Shown here in pieces: positions 23,261 to 31,371 of a stretch of DNA of 64,000 nt (position 1 is its first letter; each line of letters starts with the position of its first letter). Source of the DNA: Bacteroidales bacterium (GTDB lineage Bacteria > Bacteroidota > Bacteroidia > Bacteroidales > F082). Made by a program: the position numbers and the translations under genes. The notes under the pieces were generated by a model that saw nothing but the letters and a program-made list of their open reading frames with translations, did no database searches and was not told the DNA's origin. The stretch lies in NCBI GenBank assembly GCA_024400305.1, contig JAKSMX010000008.1, forward strand, positions 1 through 64,000. Direction: 5' to 3'.

Positions 23261-23944
23261 ATGTCAAATAACGAAATTGGTTATGTCTATATCCTGACCA
23301 ATCCAAGTTTCAGGGAAGATTGGGTTAAGATTGGGAAAAGTTCGCGTCCTGTTGACGTGAGGTCGAAAGAACTCGACAACACCGCTGTACCTCTTCCTTT
23401 TGAGATTTATGCCACCTTGAAAACCTCAAAATACGCCATAGTTGAAAAACAGATACACAAACAGATTGACAGACTTACCGACCTGAGGATCAGGCAGAAC
23501 CGTGAGTTTTTCAACATCGCGCCAGATGTCGCCCTCGATATTATGCGCGACATCGCCGACTCGCTCGATGACGCTGAAATCGCAGTGTACGTAGATGGCA
23601 AACCCATGATATCCAAAGACAAAGACGAGGATAAAAAGATAAAAGACGAGGTAGAAACAAAGAAACACTCGGTTTCAAAGCCATCATTCAAATTCCCAAT
23701 GACCGGATTGAAAATCGGTGATGTCGTGACATTCTCACCAACCGGCGTTGAAGTGAGAGTCGCAACTGACAACAAGGTCGAATATGAAGGAAGGTTGTGG
23801 TCACTGTCAGCATTCACTGCGACATTTATGCCAATCGAAAAGCAAAACACTTCTGGTGCCTATCAGGGGCCGAAGTATTTCACATACAAAGGTAAGACGC
23901 TGAATGATTTGAGAAATGAGAACGAAGACAAGACAGCTGGATGA
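23261..23944 (+). CDS. GIY-YIG (T5orf172-like) nuclease-domain protein with a C-terminal RAMA/DUF4357-like domain
   Basis: 227 residues. The N-terminal ~100 residues match the GIY-YIG/T5orf172 pattern (GYVYILTNPSF, then WVKIGKSSRPVDVRSKEL, then EKQIHKQI and a final REFF). After a charged linker rich in Lys/Asp (~residues 118-142), the last 80 residues (LKIGDVVTF, EYEGRLWSLSAFT, GPKYFTYKGKTL) resemble the small domains often fused to restriction or modification enzymes. That C-terminal assignment is from pattern only. Possibly a DNA-acting protein; role unknown. It has its own promoter. Confidence 0.75.
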   Translation: MSNNEIGYVYILTNPSFREDWVKIGKSSRPVDVRSKELDNTAVPLPFEIYATLKTSKYAIVEKQIHKQIDRLTDLRIRQNREFFNIAPDVALDIMRDIADSLDDAEIAVYVDGKPMISKDKDEDKKIKDEVETKKHSVSKPSFKFPMTGLKIGDVVTFSPTGVEVRVATDNKVEYEGRLWSLSAFTATFMPIEKQNTSGAYQGPKYFTYKGKTLNDLRNENEDKTAG

Positions 23945-23965
23945 TGTGGTGACAGGTCACGCGTA

Positions 23966-24424
23966 TCATGGTTGATAACCCAGCAGAAACCCCTCACAGC
24001 CTTCAACTATGTCGTTGTACGTTTTCTCAAAATCGCCGGTGTACCAAGGGTCGGCGACATCGCGGCGTTTGCCAGCATACGACATCATCAGCGAAACCTT
24101 GTTGTCGGTGTCTTCGCCAAGGAGCCTGCGTAAATTCCGCAGGTTGTTTTCATCCATCGCGATGATGAAATCGTAATATTCATAGTCGCGGCGTGTGATC
24201 TGGCGGGACTTGTGACTGCCGTATTTCACGCCTTTCCGTGACAGGATCCGTCGCACGGGAGGATAAAGGTCGTTACCAATTTCCTCGGTCGAAGTCGCCG
24301 CCGACGCAATCTCAAACTTGTCAGCCATACCCGACTTTTCAACCATGTCCTTCAAAATATATTCCGCCATCGGACTGCGACAGATATTCCCGTGGCAGAC
24401 GAAAAGCACCTTATGTTTCTCCAT
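23966..24424 (-). CDS. Low-molecular-weight protein-tyrosine phosphatase
   Basis: 152 residues from MEKHKVLFVCHGN. The active-site P-loop CHGNICRSP (C(X)5R-S) is at residues 10-18, and the general-acid loop is DVADPWYTG with the catalytic Asp. YGSHKSRQIT is the usual middle motif. It removes phosphate from tyrosine in proteins, in bacteria often acting on envelope-polysaccharide kinases. The first ~43 codons and the upstream region are duplicated at 25572-25745 on the far side of a Fic gene. Confidence 0.92.
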   Translation of the reverse strand: MEKHKVLFVCHGNICRSPMAEYILKDMVEKSGMADKFEIASAATSTEEIGNDLYPPVRRILSRKGVKYGSHKSRQITRRDYEYYDFIIAMDENNLRNLRRLLGEDTDNKVSLMMSYAGKRRDVADPWYTGDFEKTYNDIVEGCEGFLLGYQP

Positions 24425-24439
24425 TTTTATTTTTTCCGG

Positions 24440-24447
24440 CAAAATTA
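24440..24447 (-). promoter_or_regulatory. -7 element for the tyrosine phosphatase gene
   Basis: TAATTTTG on the minus strand, 16 bases upstream of the ATG. The same element is preserved in the duplicated 5' fragment at 25714-25721. Confidence 0.5.
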
Positions 24448-24589
24448 CAAAAAAGTCGTGAAACCGGATTAATTTTCACGCAAATGTCTTACCCTCAAAA
24501 AAAATTTTATCGGACAGATAGAAAAATAATTTATGTTTTATCGAGACAACAGCTTTTAAAAATGCAGAAGTCGGCAAAAATGCGAAACT

Positions 24590-25480
24590 CTATTTCTCTT
24601 GCTCGTAGTAATAAGAATAATCAATGCCTTTCATGAAGATTTCACGGTCATTGATGCGGTCGGTAAGTGCCTGTCTCAACAGAGATTTGATGCGAGTTGA
24701 ATCAGTGACACTTCTACGCATGGCATTCAGATATTTCTTTTTGTCAATCTTGCTCCAATCAACGCACACCTTCAGCTGCTTCTTGAAAATCAAGTCAAGC
24801 CAAATGCGTGTTGAGCGACCATTGCCTTCCATGAATGGATGAGCAACATTCATCTCCACGTATTTGTCAACTATCTCGTCAAATGTCGTTTCGGGCATCT
24901 GTTCAATGATCTCCAGATTTTGCATCAGATATTCTGCTCTGCAAAACACCGTGCCACCTTTTGATATTGTCTTTGTACGAATCTTGCCGGCAAAATTATA
25001 AAGTCCTCCAAAAAGGTATGCGTGAATTTGCTGAAGACACCCAACAGTTCCAGGATTCATGCTGTCAAGGATGCCACTCTCAAACAACAAATAGGCCTTC
25101 TTTTTGCTCCGTCCGTCAATGGAGTTATCATTATAGACAAACCAATCGAGGAAAGCATTTGCACGGTTGTTGGGATAATGTCTTGCTATGATTTGCACAC
25201 ATTCGGCATCCAAGGCATCGGCAGCACGCTGTTTGCCATCTGGAGCCAAAAATTTGAACTCGTGAGTGACACTCACGAGTTGGACTCCTTCAGCTGTCAG
25301 TTTTTTCTTCAGCCAACGCCAATAATTACCAGCTTTTACGTAGTCATCTTCATTATTAACAGCCCTAACTATGTCGGTAGCCGAAAACCACCATTTGGAG
25401 TTTTCATCGTCCCAAACAGCACGCACTTCATAGTCGTTATAGAACCTAATTGACTTTTTTCTAATATTTTCTTTTGACAT
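24590..25480 (-). CDS. BRO-N-like domain fused to a class III Fic enzyme
   Basis: 296 residues. The start at 25480 (MSKENIRKK) fits a promoter-like TACATTTG at 25500-25507. Residues ~10-110 resemble a BRO-N antirepressor-type domain (YEVRAVWDDENSKWWFSATDI, split here as VRAVWDDENSKW and FSATDIV). The Fic domain follows with HPFMEGNGRSTR (~residues 207-218), where Glu stands for the usual Asp, as in NmFic-like enzymes. The C terminus SYYYEQE matches the class III inhibitory helix (SxxxE[G/N/Q]), so the enzyme is probably self-inhibited. The target is unknown. The gene sits between two copies of the phosphatase 5' end, suggesting insertion. Confidence 0.85.
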   Translation of the reverse strand: MSKENIRKKSIRFYNDYEVRAVWDDENSKWWFSATDIVRAVNNEDDYVKAGNYWRWLKKKLTAEGVQLVSVTHEFKFLAPDGKQRAADALDAECVQIIARHYPNNRANAFLDWFVYNDNSIDGRSKKKAYLLFESGILDSMNPGTVGCLQQIHAYLFGGLYNFAGKIRTKTISKGGTVFCRAEYLMQNLEIIEQMPETTFDEIVDKYVEMNVAHPFMEGNGRSTRIWLDLIFKKQLKVCVDWSKIDKKKYLNAMRRSVTDSTRIKSLLRQALTDRINDREIFMKGIDYSYYYEQEK

Positions 25481-25499
25481 AAGCATGTTAAGCGAATTG

Positions 25500-25507
25500 C
25501 AAATGTA
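25500..25507 (-). promoter_or_regulatory. -7 element for the BRO-N/Fic gene
   Basis: TACATTTG on the minus strand, 20 bases upstream of the ATG at 25480. Confidence 0.45.
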
Positions 25508-25571
25508 CAAGTTTATTGGATATGTTTAAACCAAAACTGCAATAATTCATTAAGTTTTCACTGTTTTTCCT

Positions 25572-25700
25572 CCCCGCCGACGCAATCTCAAACCCGTCAG
25601 CCTTGCCAGCCTTTTCCACCATGTCTTTCAAAATATATTCCGCCATCGGACTGCGACAGATATTTCCGTGGCAGACGAAAAGCACCTTATGTTTCTTCAT
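25572..25700 (-). pseudogene. Truncated 5' copy of the tyrosine phosphatase gene
   Basis: 43 codons (MKKHKVLFVCHGNIC to EIASAG) nearly identical to the start of the gene at 24424, including the active-site loop, then the similarity stops. The upstream region with its promoter is also duplicated to about 25745. The frame runs on into unrelated sequence (KNSENLMNYCSF) and stops at 25488. Confidence 0.8.
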
Positions 25701-25820
25701 TTTAATTTTTCGGCAAAATTACAAAAAAGCCGCAAAACAGGATTCATTTTTCCGCAGGTCACGCAGATATATTCGCAGAATATTTTTCAAGAAAAAGTAA
25801 TTGTATATCAAAACTTTTTG

Positions 25821-25828
25821 TATTTTTG
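25821..25828 (+). promoter_or_regulatory. -7 element for rpsA
   Basis: TATTTTTG followed by GCGC. It leaves an unusually long leader (~128 bases) before the rpsA ATG at 25964, which could carry translational control, since S1 is known to regulate its own synthesis in other bacteria. Confidence 0.55.
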
Positions 25829-25963
25829 CGCTTCATTCAAATCTTTTCTCAAAATTGATTTTTATAATTGAAAATCAATGATTTGAAAATTATGAATTAA
25901 AGTCAAACAATCCTCGGTGTTTCAATTTGGGAGGAATATCGGGTACAATTTTACAAAAATAAA

Positions 25964-27823
25964 ATGAACGAAAACGAAAACATCGTCAACGAAGAAGTCA
26001 AGAACGTTGAGGAAAAAGAAACAAAAAGAGTGAAACCGGTTCCGGCAGAAGATTTCGACTGGAGCAGCAGTTCAAAGAAGCACGACAGCTACAGCGACGC
26101 TGACCGCGAGAGAATGGCTGCAATGTACGAGAAGACAATGAGTCAGATCGGCGACCACGAGGTCATCGACGGCACAGTTGTCGCAAAGACCGCACGTGAA
26201 GTCGTCGTCAACATCGGCTTCAAGTCAGACGGTGTTATTCCGATTTCAGAGTTCCGTCACAACCCGGATCTCAAGGTCGGTGACGTCATCGAGGTTTACG
26301 TTGAAAATCAGGAAGGTGTCAATGGCCAGCTCGTCCTTTCACACAAGAAGGCGCGCCTGCTGAAGTCATGGGACCGCGTCAATGCAGCATTCGACAGTCA
26401 GGAGATCGTCCGCGGCTTCGTGAAGAGCCGTACAAAAGGCGGCTTGATCGTCGATGTGTTCGGCATCGAGGCATTCCTGCCAGGTTCACAGATTGACGTC
26501 AAACCTATCCGCGACTACGATGTGTATGTCAACAGCACAATGGAGTTCAAGGTCGTGAAGATCAACCAGGAGTACAAGAACGTCGTTGTCTCTCACAAGG
26601 CACTCATCGAAGACGAGATCGAGCAGCAGAAGAGCGAGATCATCAGCAAGCTTGAAAAAGGCCAGATTCTCGAAGGCGTTGTCAAGAACATCACCAACTA
26701 CGGCGTGTTCATCGACCTCGGCGGTGTTGACGGTCTCATCCACATCACAGACCTTTCATGGGGCCGCATCAACGATCCTAAGGAAATCGTCCAGCTCGAC
26801 CAGCAGATCAAGGTCGTCATCCTCGACTTCGACGACAGCAAGAAGCGCATTGCTCTCGGTCTGAAGCAGCTCACGCCACATCCGTGGGATGCCCTCGACC
26901 CGAACATCAAGGTCGGTGACACAGTGAAAGGTAAAGTCGTCGTCATCGCCGACTACGGTGCGTTCATCGAGATCGCCCCTGGCGTTGAAGGCCTCATCCA
27001 CGTCTCGGAAATGTCATGGTCACAGCATCTCCGCACAGCACAGGACTTCCTGCACCTCGGCGACGAAGTCGAAGCGAAGATCCTCACACTCGACCGCGAA
27101 GAGCGCAAGATGAGCCTCGGCATGAAGCAGCTCATCCCGGATCCGTGGGCAAACATCTCGGAACGTTACCCGAAGGGTTCAAAGCACACTGCAACAGTCC
27201 GCAACTTCACCAACTTCGGTATCTTCGTGGAGCTTGAAGAAGGCGTTGACGGTCTCATCCACATCTCAGACCTCAGCTGGTCGAAGAAAATCAAACACCC
27301 TGCAGAGTTCACGAAGATCGGCGACAAGATTGAAGTCATCGTCCTCGACGTTGATGAAGAGAACCGCCGTTTGAGCCTCGGCCACAAGCAGCTTGAAGAG
27401 AACCCGTGGGATGTCTTCGAAAGCATCTTCACAGTCGGTTCAATCCAGCACGGTACAATCATCAGCACGAATGACAAAGGCGTTGTCGTTTCATTGCCTT
27501 ACGGCGTCGAAGGCTTCTGCCCGAACCGTCACCTCAAGAAAGAAGACGGCACGACAGCCAAGAACGACGAGACCCTTGACTTCAAGGTGATTGAGTTCTC
27601 AAAGGAAAACAAGAAGATCATCCTCTCACACTCACGCATCTGGGAAGAGACAAAGGCAGCCGCAGAAGAAGCCGAAACAGCTGAAAAAGAGAAGGCACAA
27701 AAGAACACAAAACGTGCCGTGAAACAGATCAACGACAGCGTCGAACGCACAACATTGGGTGACCTCGACGTCCTCGCAACTCTGAAACAGAACCTCGAGA
27801 AAGAGGAAAAAAGCAAAAAATAA
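25964..27823 (+). CDS. rpsA: 30S ribosomal protein S1
   Basis: 619 residues with six S1 (OB-fold) repeats from about residue 60 to 560, each showing the V..GVFI(D/E)(L/I)..GV(D/E)GLIH(I/V)S(D/E)(L/M)SW pattern, most exact in repeats 3-5. An acidic N-terminal ~55-residue extension (EEVKNVEEKETKR, DFDWSSSSKK) and a Lys/Glu-rich coiled C-terminal tail are usual for Bacteroidota S1. It binds mRNA on the 30S subunit and helps translation start, which matters in a phylum with few Shine-Dalgarno sites. It is followed by a strong terminator. Confidence 0.97.
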   Translation: MNENENIVNEEVKNVEEKETKRVKPVPAEDFDWSSSSKKHDSYSDADRERMAAMYEKTMSQIGDHEVIDGTVVAKTAREVVVNIGFKSDGVIPISEFRHNPDLKVGDVIEVYVENQEGVNGQLVLSHKKARLLKSWDRVNAAFDSQEIVRGFVKSRTKGGLIVDVFGIEAFLPGSQIDVKPIRDYDVYVNSTMEFKVVKINQEYKNVVVSHKALIEDEIEQQKSEIISKLEKGQILEGVVKNITNYGVFIDLGGVDGLIHITDLSWGRINDPKEIVQLDQQIKVVILDFDDSKKRIALGLKQLTPHPWDALDPNIKVGDTVKGKVVVIADYGAFIEIAPGVEGLIHVSEMSWSQHLRTAQDFLHLGDEVEAKILTLDREERKMSLGMKQLIPDPWANISERYPKGSKHTATVRNFTNFGIFVELEEGVDGLIHISDLSWSKKIKHPAEFTKIGDKIEVIVLDVDEENRRLSLGHKQLEENPWDVFESIFTVGSIQHGTIISTNDKGVVVSLPYGVEGFCPNRHLKKEDGTTAKNDETLDFKVIEFSKENKKIILSHSRIWEETKAAAEEAETAEKEKAQKNTKRAVKQINDSVERTTLGDLDVLATLKQNLEKEEKSKK

Positions 27824-27858
27824 GGCATAACCACCAGAATTTTTGGTTCTGAACGCTG

Positions 27859-27908
27859 AAACAGCAGAAATAGCGGAAAACAAATCCACTTTTCTGCTGT
27901 TTTTTTGT
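27859..27908 (+). terminator. Terminator of rpsA
   Basis: AAACAGCAGAAA (27859-27870) pairs with TTTCTGCTGTTT (27891-27902), followed by a T run. Confidence 0.85.
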
Positions 27909-27948
27909 TTCAGAGACTTCAGGATGAAACCTTTGAAACAATTTTTTG

Positions 27949-27956
27949 TATCTTTG
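27949..27956 (+). promoter_or_regulatory. -7 element of the hydroxyacid dehydrogenase-fucosidase operon
   Basis: TATCTTTG followed by GCAAG, 17 bases before the ATG at 27973. Confidence 0.55.
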
Positions 27957-27972
27957 CAAGCAAATTTTTGAA

Positions 27973-28911
27973 ATGAAAATAGTCTTCCTCGAACCACTCG
28001 GATTCTCCGTTGAATCCATCGAAAAAGCCTGCATGGACTTGGAAAAGTACGGCCATGACATCATCGTCTTTCCAGACAAACGCCCGGAGTTGAACATAGA
28101 GCGCGCTGAAGGAGCCGACATCGTCGTGCAGACCGACATGCCGATGGGAAAAGATTTCTTCAACTCCTGCCCCACACTCAAAATGTTGGCAATAGCAATC
28201 GTCGGCCTTGACCACGTCGATTTGGATTATTGCGAAAAGCAAGGGATTGTGGTCAAGAACGCAGCAGGCTATTCCACCGAAGCCGTAGCCGAGCTGACCA
28301 TCGGGATGATGATCGGGCTTTACAGGCATATTGTTGAAAACGATGACGTTACACGCGAATGCCACGGAAGCGCAATACTTCCAGGAAGAGAGATTTCAGG
28401 CAAGAACATCGGCATCATCGGCACGGGCGCAATAGGCCGCCGCACCGCCGAATTAGCAAGAGCTTTCGGTTGCAACATTCTCGCATGGAACAGGAAACCA
28501 ATTGACATTGAAGGCGTTACTTTCGTTGACAAAGAAACATTACTCAGAGAATCGGACATCGTCTCACTGCATATCGCATTGAACGAAGAGACACGCGGTT
28601 TCATCTCCGCCAAAGAACTTGGAATGATGAAAAAAACGGCTGTCCTCATCAACACCGCCCGCGGCGGCTTGGTGAACACCGACGACCTCGCCGAAGCATT
28701 GAAAACCAAGAAGATCGCAGGCGCAGCACTCGATGTTTACGACGGCGAACCGCCACTTTACTACGGACTGCCGCCGATGACAAATGAGAATCCGCTGCTG
28801 TCGGTACCAAACACCATGCTGCTTCCGCACATCGGTTTCGGCACCGTCGAAGCCAAAGAATTAAGGCTGAAACTCGTTATCGAAAACATCGAGAATTTTG
28901 TAAATAAATAA
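27973..28911 (+). CDS. D-2-hydroxyacid dehydrogenase family protein
   Basis: 312 residues. The NAD(P)-binding fingerprint GIIGTGAIGRRTAELA is at about residues 146-161. The catalytic triad can be placed: Arg in NTARGGLV, Glu in DVYDGEPP and His in LPHIGFG. It matches the phosphoglycerate dehydrogenase/hydroxypyruvate reductase superfamily but has no C-terminal ACT domain, so it is not a typical SerA. The substrate is not clear. It is only seven bases upstream of the fucosidase gene and likely co-transcribed; whether it acts on a fucose-derived acid is speculation. Confidence 0.85.
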   Translation: MKIVFLEPLGFSVESIEKACMDLEKYGHDIIVFPDKRPELNIERAEGADIVVQTDMPMGKDFFNSCPTLKMLAIAIVGLDHVDLDYCEKQGIVVKNAAGYSTEAVAELTIGMMIGLYRHIVENDDVTRECHGSAILPGREISGKNIGIIGTGAIGRRTAELARAFGCNILAWNRKPIDIEGVTFVDKETLLRESDIVSLHIALNEETRGFISAKELGMMKKTAVLINTARGGLVNTDDLAEALKTKKIAGAALDVYDGEPPLYYGLPPMTNENPLLSVPNTMLLPHIGFGTVEAKELRLKLVIENIENFVNK

Positions 28912-28918
28912 ACCTCAA

Positions 28919-30445
28919 ATGAAAAGAATTATCGTTTTCACATTGGCATTGGCTTTTGCCATTTCTTCCTGCAATTCAAACAAGAATTCGGAAACAACTG
29001 AAAACAAGCGAGTTACCGACACCATCACCGCAAAAGCACTTCAAGAATGGAGAAGTGACCACTTCGGCATGTTCATACATTTCGGCGTTTACTCCAAACT
29101 CGGAGGAATATGGAAAGGCGAAAAAGTTCCATATTACGGCGAGCAAATCATGAACCACGCCCGCATCACCGTACCTGAATATGAAGCCGTCGCAAGAGAA
29201 TTCAACCCGACCGGCTTCAACGCCGACGAAATCGTCGAGCTCGCCGAAAACGCCGGAATGAAATATATCGTCATAACCACGAAACACCATGACGGGTTCT
29301 GTATGTTCGACACGCAAACCACTGATTATGACATCGTTGACTTCACGCCTTACGGCAAAGACATTGTCGGTCAGCTCGCCGATGCCTGTCACCGGCACGG
29401 AATGAAACTCGGCTTTTATTACTCCCTCCCCGACTGGCATTATCCAAACAGCATCCCGCATCTCGATCCAGATTCAACGACAAAGTGTTGGGAACATGTG
29501 AATCAGGTTTATTCGCCGCTGGAAACAATCACTCCTGAACTTGAAGAATATATCATGAAGCAAATCAGCGAGTTACTGACAAATTACGGCGAAGTGACGA
29601 CTTTGTGGTTCGACATGGGACTTGTGACGCCGGAGCAGAGCAGACGCTTCCGCGAAGTCGTCAAAAGCATTCAGCCTCAATGCCTTATCAACGGCAGGAT
29701 TATGAACAACCAAGGCGATTACATGACATTGCCCGACAACGGCGATGTGGCGTCATACGGCGACATTTACTGGGACAACCCCGCATCGCTTTATGGAACA
29801 TGGGGTTACAAGTCGTGGATTGAGCGGCCCGAATTGTCGGAGCAAATCAAAACACAAATCGGGAGATTGAGAAGCACCGTAAGTCACGGCGGAGTGTTTC
29901 TGCTCAACATCGGCCCTGACGGAAGCGGCGAAGTCATTGATTACGAAAAAGATGTGCTTAACGGAATTGGAGGGTACCTGCGCGACAACCCGAATTTTTA
30001 TGAAACAGAATGTGCAATATCTTCAAACTCAGAAAAGATCATAACCGCCGGCAATTCAGCCGACGAAATCGTGCTTACAGGTGATGACGCGCTTCGTCAT
30101 GCGATGATTGACGGCACGGGTTACATGAGCGTCCAGCCGGATTCGTGGCTTTCATGGAAAGTTGAAGCCGCCGAATCTGCGGAATACGACGTTTTCGCCG
30201 TCTATCTCCCTGAAAATGACGCAAAAGAATATGTCTTGAAATGCAACGGAGTCAGCCTGAATCATGTCTTGCCCGGCGTTGATCGGATGGTTCAGACCTC
30301 ATATTTCGGAAGCGTATTAATCAATAAAGGTGTCAATGAAATTGTTCTTGACCAGACGAGCCGGTGCAATCCGCTTGAGCCGATTGGGGTCGAGGTTGAA
30401 AAGATAATCCTGAAAAAGAAAATGATTTTTTCAGCTGACATTTAA
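28919..30445 (+). CDS. Alpha-L-fucosidase, GH29 (lipoprotein)
   Basis: 508 residues. The N terminus is a lipoprotein signal (ALAFAISSCNSN, lipid-modified Cys at residue 18). GH29 features include HFGMFIHFGVYS, YIVITTKHHDGFCMFD, LGFYYSLPDWH and TTLWFDMG; the Asp in WFD (residue 232) fits the GH29 nucleophile. A C-terminal beta domain of ~120 residues follows. It releases alpha-L-fucose from glycans such as mucin or milk oligosaccharides, probably at the outer membrane or in the periplasm. It starts seven bases after the dehydrogenase gene. Confidence 0.92.
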   Translation: MKRIIVFTLALAFAISSCNSNKNSETTENKRVTDTITAKALQEWRSDHFGMFIHFGVYSKLGGIWKGEKVPYYGEQIMNHARITVPEYEAVAREFNPTGFNADEIVELAENAGMKYIVITTKHHDGFCMFDTQTTDYDIVDFTPYGKDIVGQLADACHRHGMKLGFYYSLPDWHYPNSIPHLDPDSTTKCWEHVNQVYSPLETITPELEEYIMKQISELLTNYGEVTTLWFDMGLVTPEQSRRFREVVKSIQPQCLINGRIMNNQGDYMTLPDNGDVASYGDIYWDNPASLYGTWGYKSWIERPELSEQIKTQIGRLRSTVSHGGVFLLNIGPDGSGEVIDYEKDVLNGIGGYLRDNPNFYETECAISSNSEKIITAGNSADEIVLTGDDALRHAMIDGTGYMSVQPDSWLSWKVEAAESAEYDVFAVYLPENDAKEYVLKCNGVSLNHVLPGVDRMVQTSYFGSVLINKGVNEIVLDQTSRCNPLEPIGVEVEKIILKKKMIFSADI

Positions 30446-30455
30446 AAATTCATAT

Positions 30456-30463
30456 TATATTTG
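30456..30463 (+). promoter_or_regulatory. -7 element for the small gene at 30487
   Basis: TATATTTG followed by GCAAA, 23 bases before the ATG. Confidence 0.5.
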
Positions 30464-30486
30464 CAAAAATTTTAAGAATCAAAAAT

Positions 30487-30672
30487 ATGTTTGAGCATAG
30501 CAGTATTTTTTTTAAAGAAACATCAACAACAAAAGCAAGGATGGGAAAAAATGAAGGTGTGAAAAAAGCAAGGATAGCAAAAATGCTTGAAGAGACATAT
30601 TCTACAGACGAGTTTGAAAAAAAACTCAAAAACGCCTTGATAGGAATTCGTATAGTTTCAGTAGAAAACTAA
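30487..30672 (+). CDS. Small basic protein of unknown function
   Basis: 61 residues, Lys-rich (TKARMGKNEGVKKARIAKML), no signal peptide or membrane segment, predicted mostly helical. It is supported as a gene by its own -7 element upstream (30456) and by a hairpin directly at its stop codon (30673-30707). I do not recognise the family. The charge and length would fit a nucleic-acid-binding or ribosome-associated peptide, but nothing proves that. Confidence 0.55.
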   Translation: MFEHSSIFFKETSTTKARMGKNEGVKKARIAKMLEETYSTDEFEKKLKNALIGIRIVSVEN

Positions 30673-30707
30673 AAAACGGAGACCTTGTATCACAAAATCT
30701 CCGTTTT
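30673..30707. terminator. Bidirectional-type hairpin between the small gene and ferritin
   Basis: AAAACGGAGA (30673-30682) pairs with TCTCCGTTTT (30698-30707). A/T runs on both sides let it serve both convergent genes. Confidence 0.75.
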
Positions 30708-30725
30708 ACTTTAATAATCAATCAA

Positions 30726-31232
30726 TTAAAGAGCTGAAGCCTTGTGGTATTCCCTCTTGCCGAGTTCCTTGTCGAGCATGTACAAACCGAGATTGTTGCC
30801 TTCGATGAGCTTGAATGAATCGACCATTTTCTGCGCTTCCTCTTCTTCCTCAACCTGTTCGTCGATGAACCAAGTCATGCGGTTCTGTGTCGCATAGTCG
30901 GCATCTTCAATCGCGAGCTTGTTGATGTTGTGAATCATAGCCGTGACTTTCTTCTCATGTTCCAGAGTGTCTTCAAACGCTGCGAGCGGTGTAGCCCATT
31001 CTGTTTCAACGGCTTCAATCGGTTTCAACACGACGCGCGCGTTGCGTGACTGCATGTATTTGTAAAGAATCATCGCATGATCCTGTTCTTCCTTGAACTG
31101 AACCTCGAACCAGTTTGCGATACCATCAAAACCTTTTTCACGGAAGTTGGTTCCCATTGATAAATAAAGATAAGCTGACCATAACTCAGCATTGATTTGA
31201 GCATTGATTGCTTCTTCGATTTTTTTTGTCAT
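30726..31232 (-). CDS. ftnA: Ferritin (iron-storage protein)
   Basis: 168 residues, the normal length of a non-haem bacterial ferritin. The four-helix bundle carries the ferroxidase ligands: Glu in INAELWSAYLY, Glu-Glu and His in FKEEQDHAMILYKYM, and Glu/Gln in FIDEQVEEEEEAQ. It oxidises and stores iron as a 24-mer shell in the cytoplasm and protects against oxidative damage. Single gene with a promoter at 31273-31280 on the minus strand. Confidence 0.95.
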   Translation of the reverse strand: MTKKIEEAINAQINAELWSAYLYLSMGTNFREKGFDGIANWFEVQFKEEQDHAMILYKYMQSRNARVVLKPIEAVETEWATPLAAFEDTLEHEKKVTAMIHNINKLAIEDADYATQNRMTWFIDEQVEEEEEAQKMVDSFKLIEGNNLGLYMLDKELGKREYHKASAL

Positions 31233-31272
31233 ATCATTTATTTTTTAATGTTGTTAGTCATTTTTCAAAACG

Positions 31273-31280
31273 CAAAATTA
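31273..31280 (-). promoter_or_regulatory. -7 element for ferritin
   Basis: TAATTTTG on the minus strand, 41 bases upstream of the ATG. Confidence 0.5.
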
Positions 31281-31343
31281 CATCAATTTGTTTAATGTCG
31301 AACTATATTTTTGTTTTTTTTGCATTAATTAAAAAAATAATTC

Positions 31344-31351
31344 TAATTTTG
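31344..31351 (+). promoter_or_regulatory. -7 element for the DUF4301 gene
   Basis: TAATTTTG, 20 bases before the ATG at 31372. Confidence 0.5.
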
Positions 31352-31371
31352 CTGAAATAAAAATTTGTATC

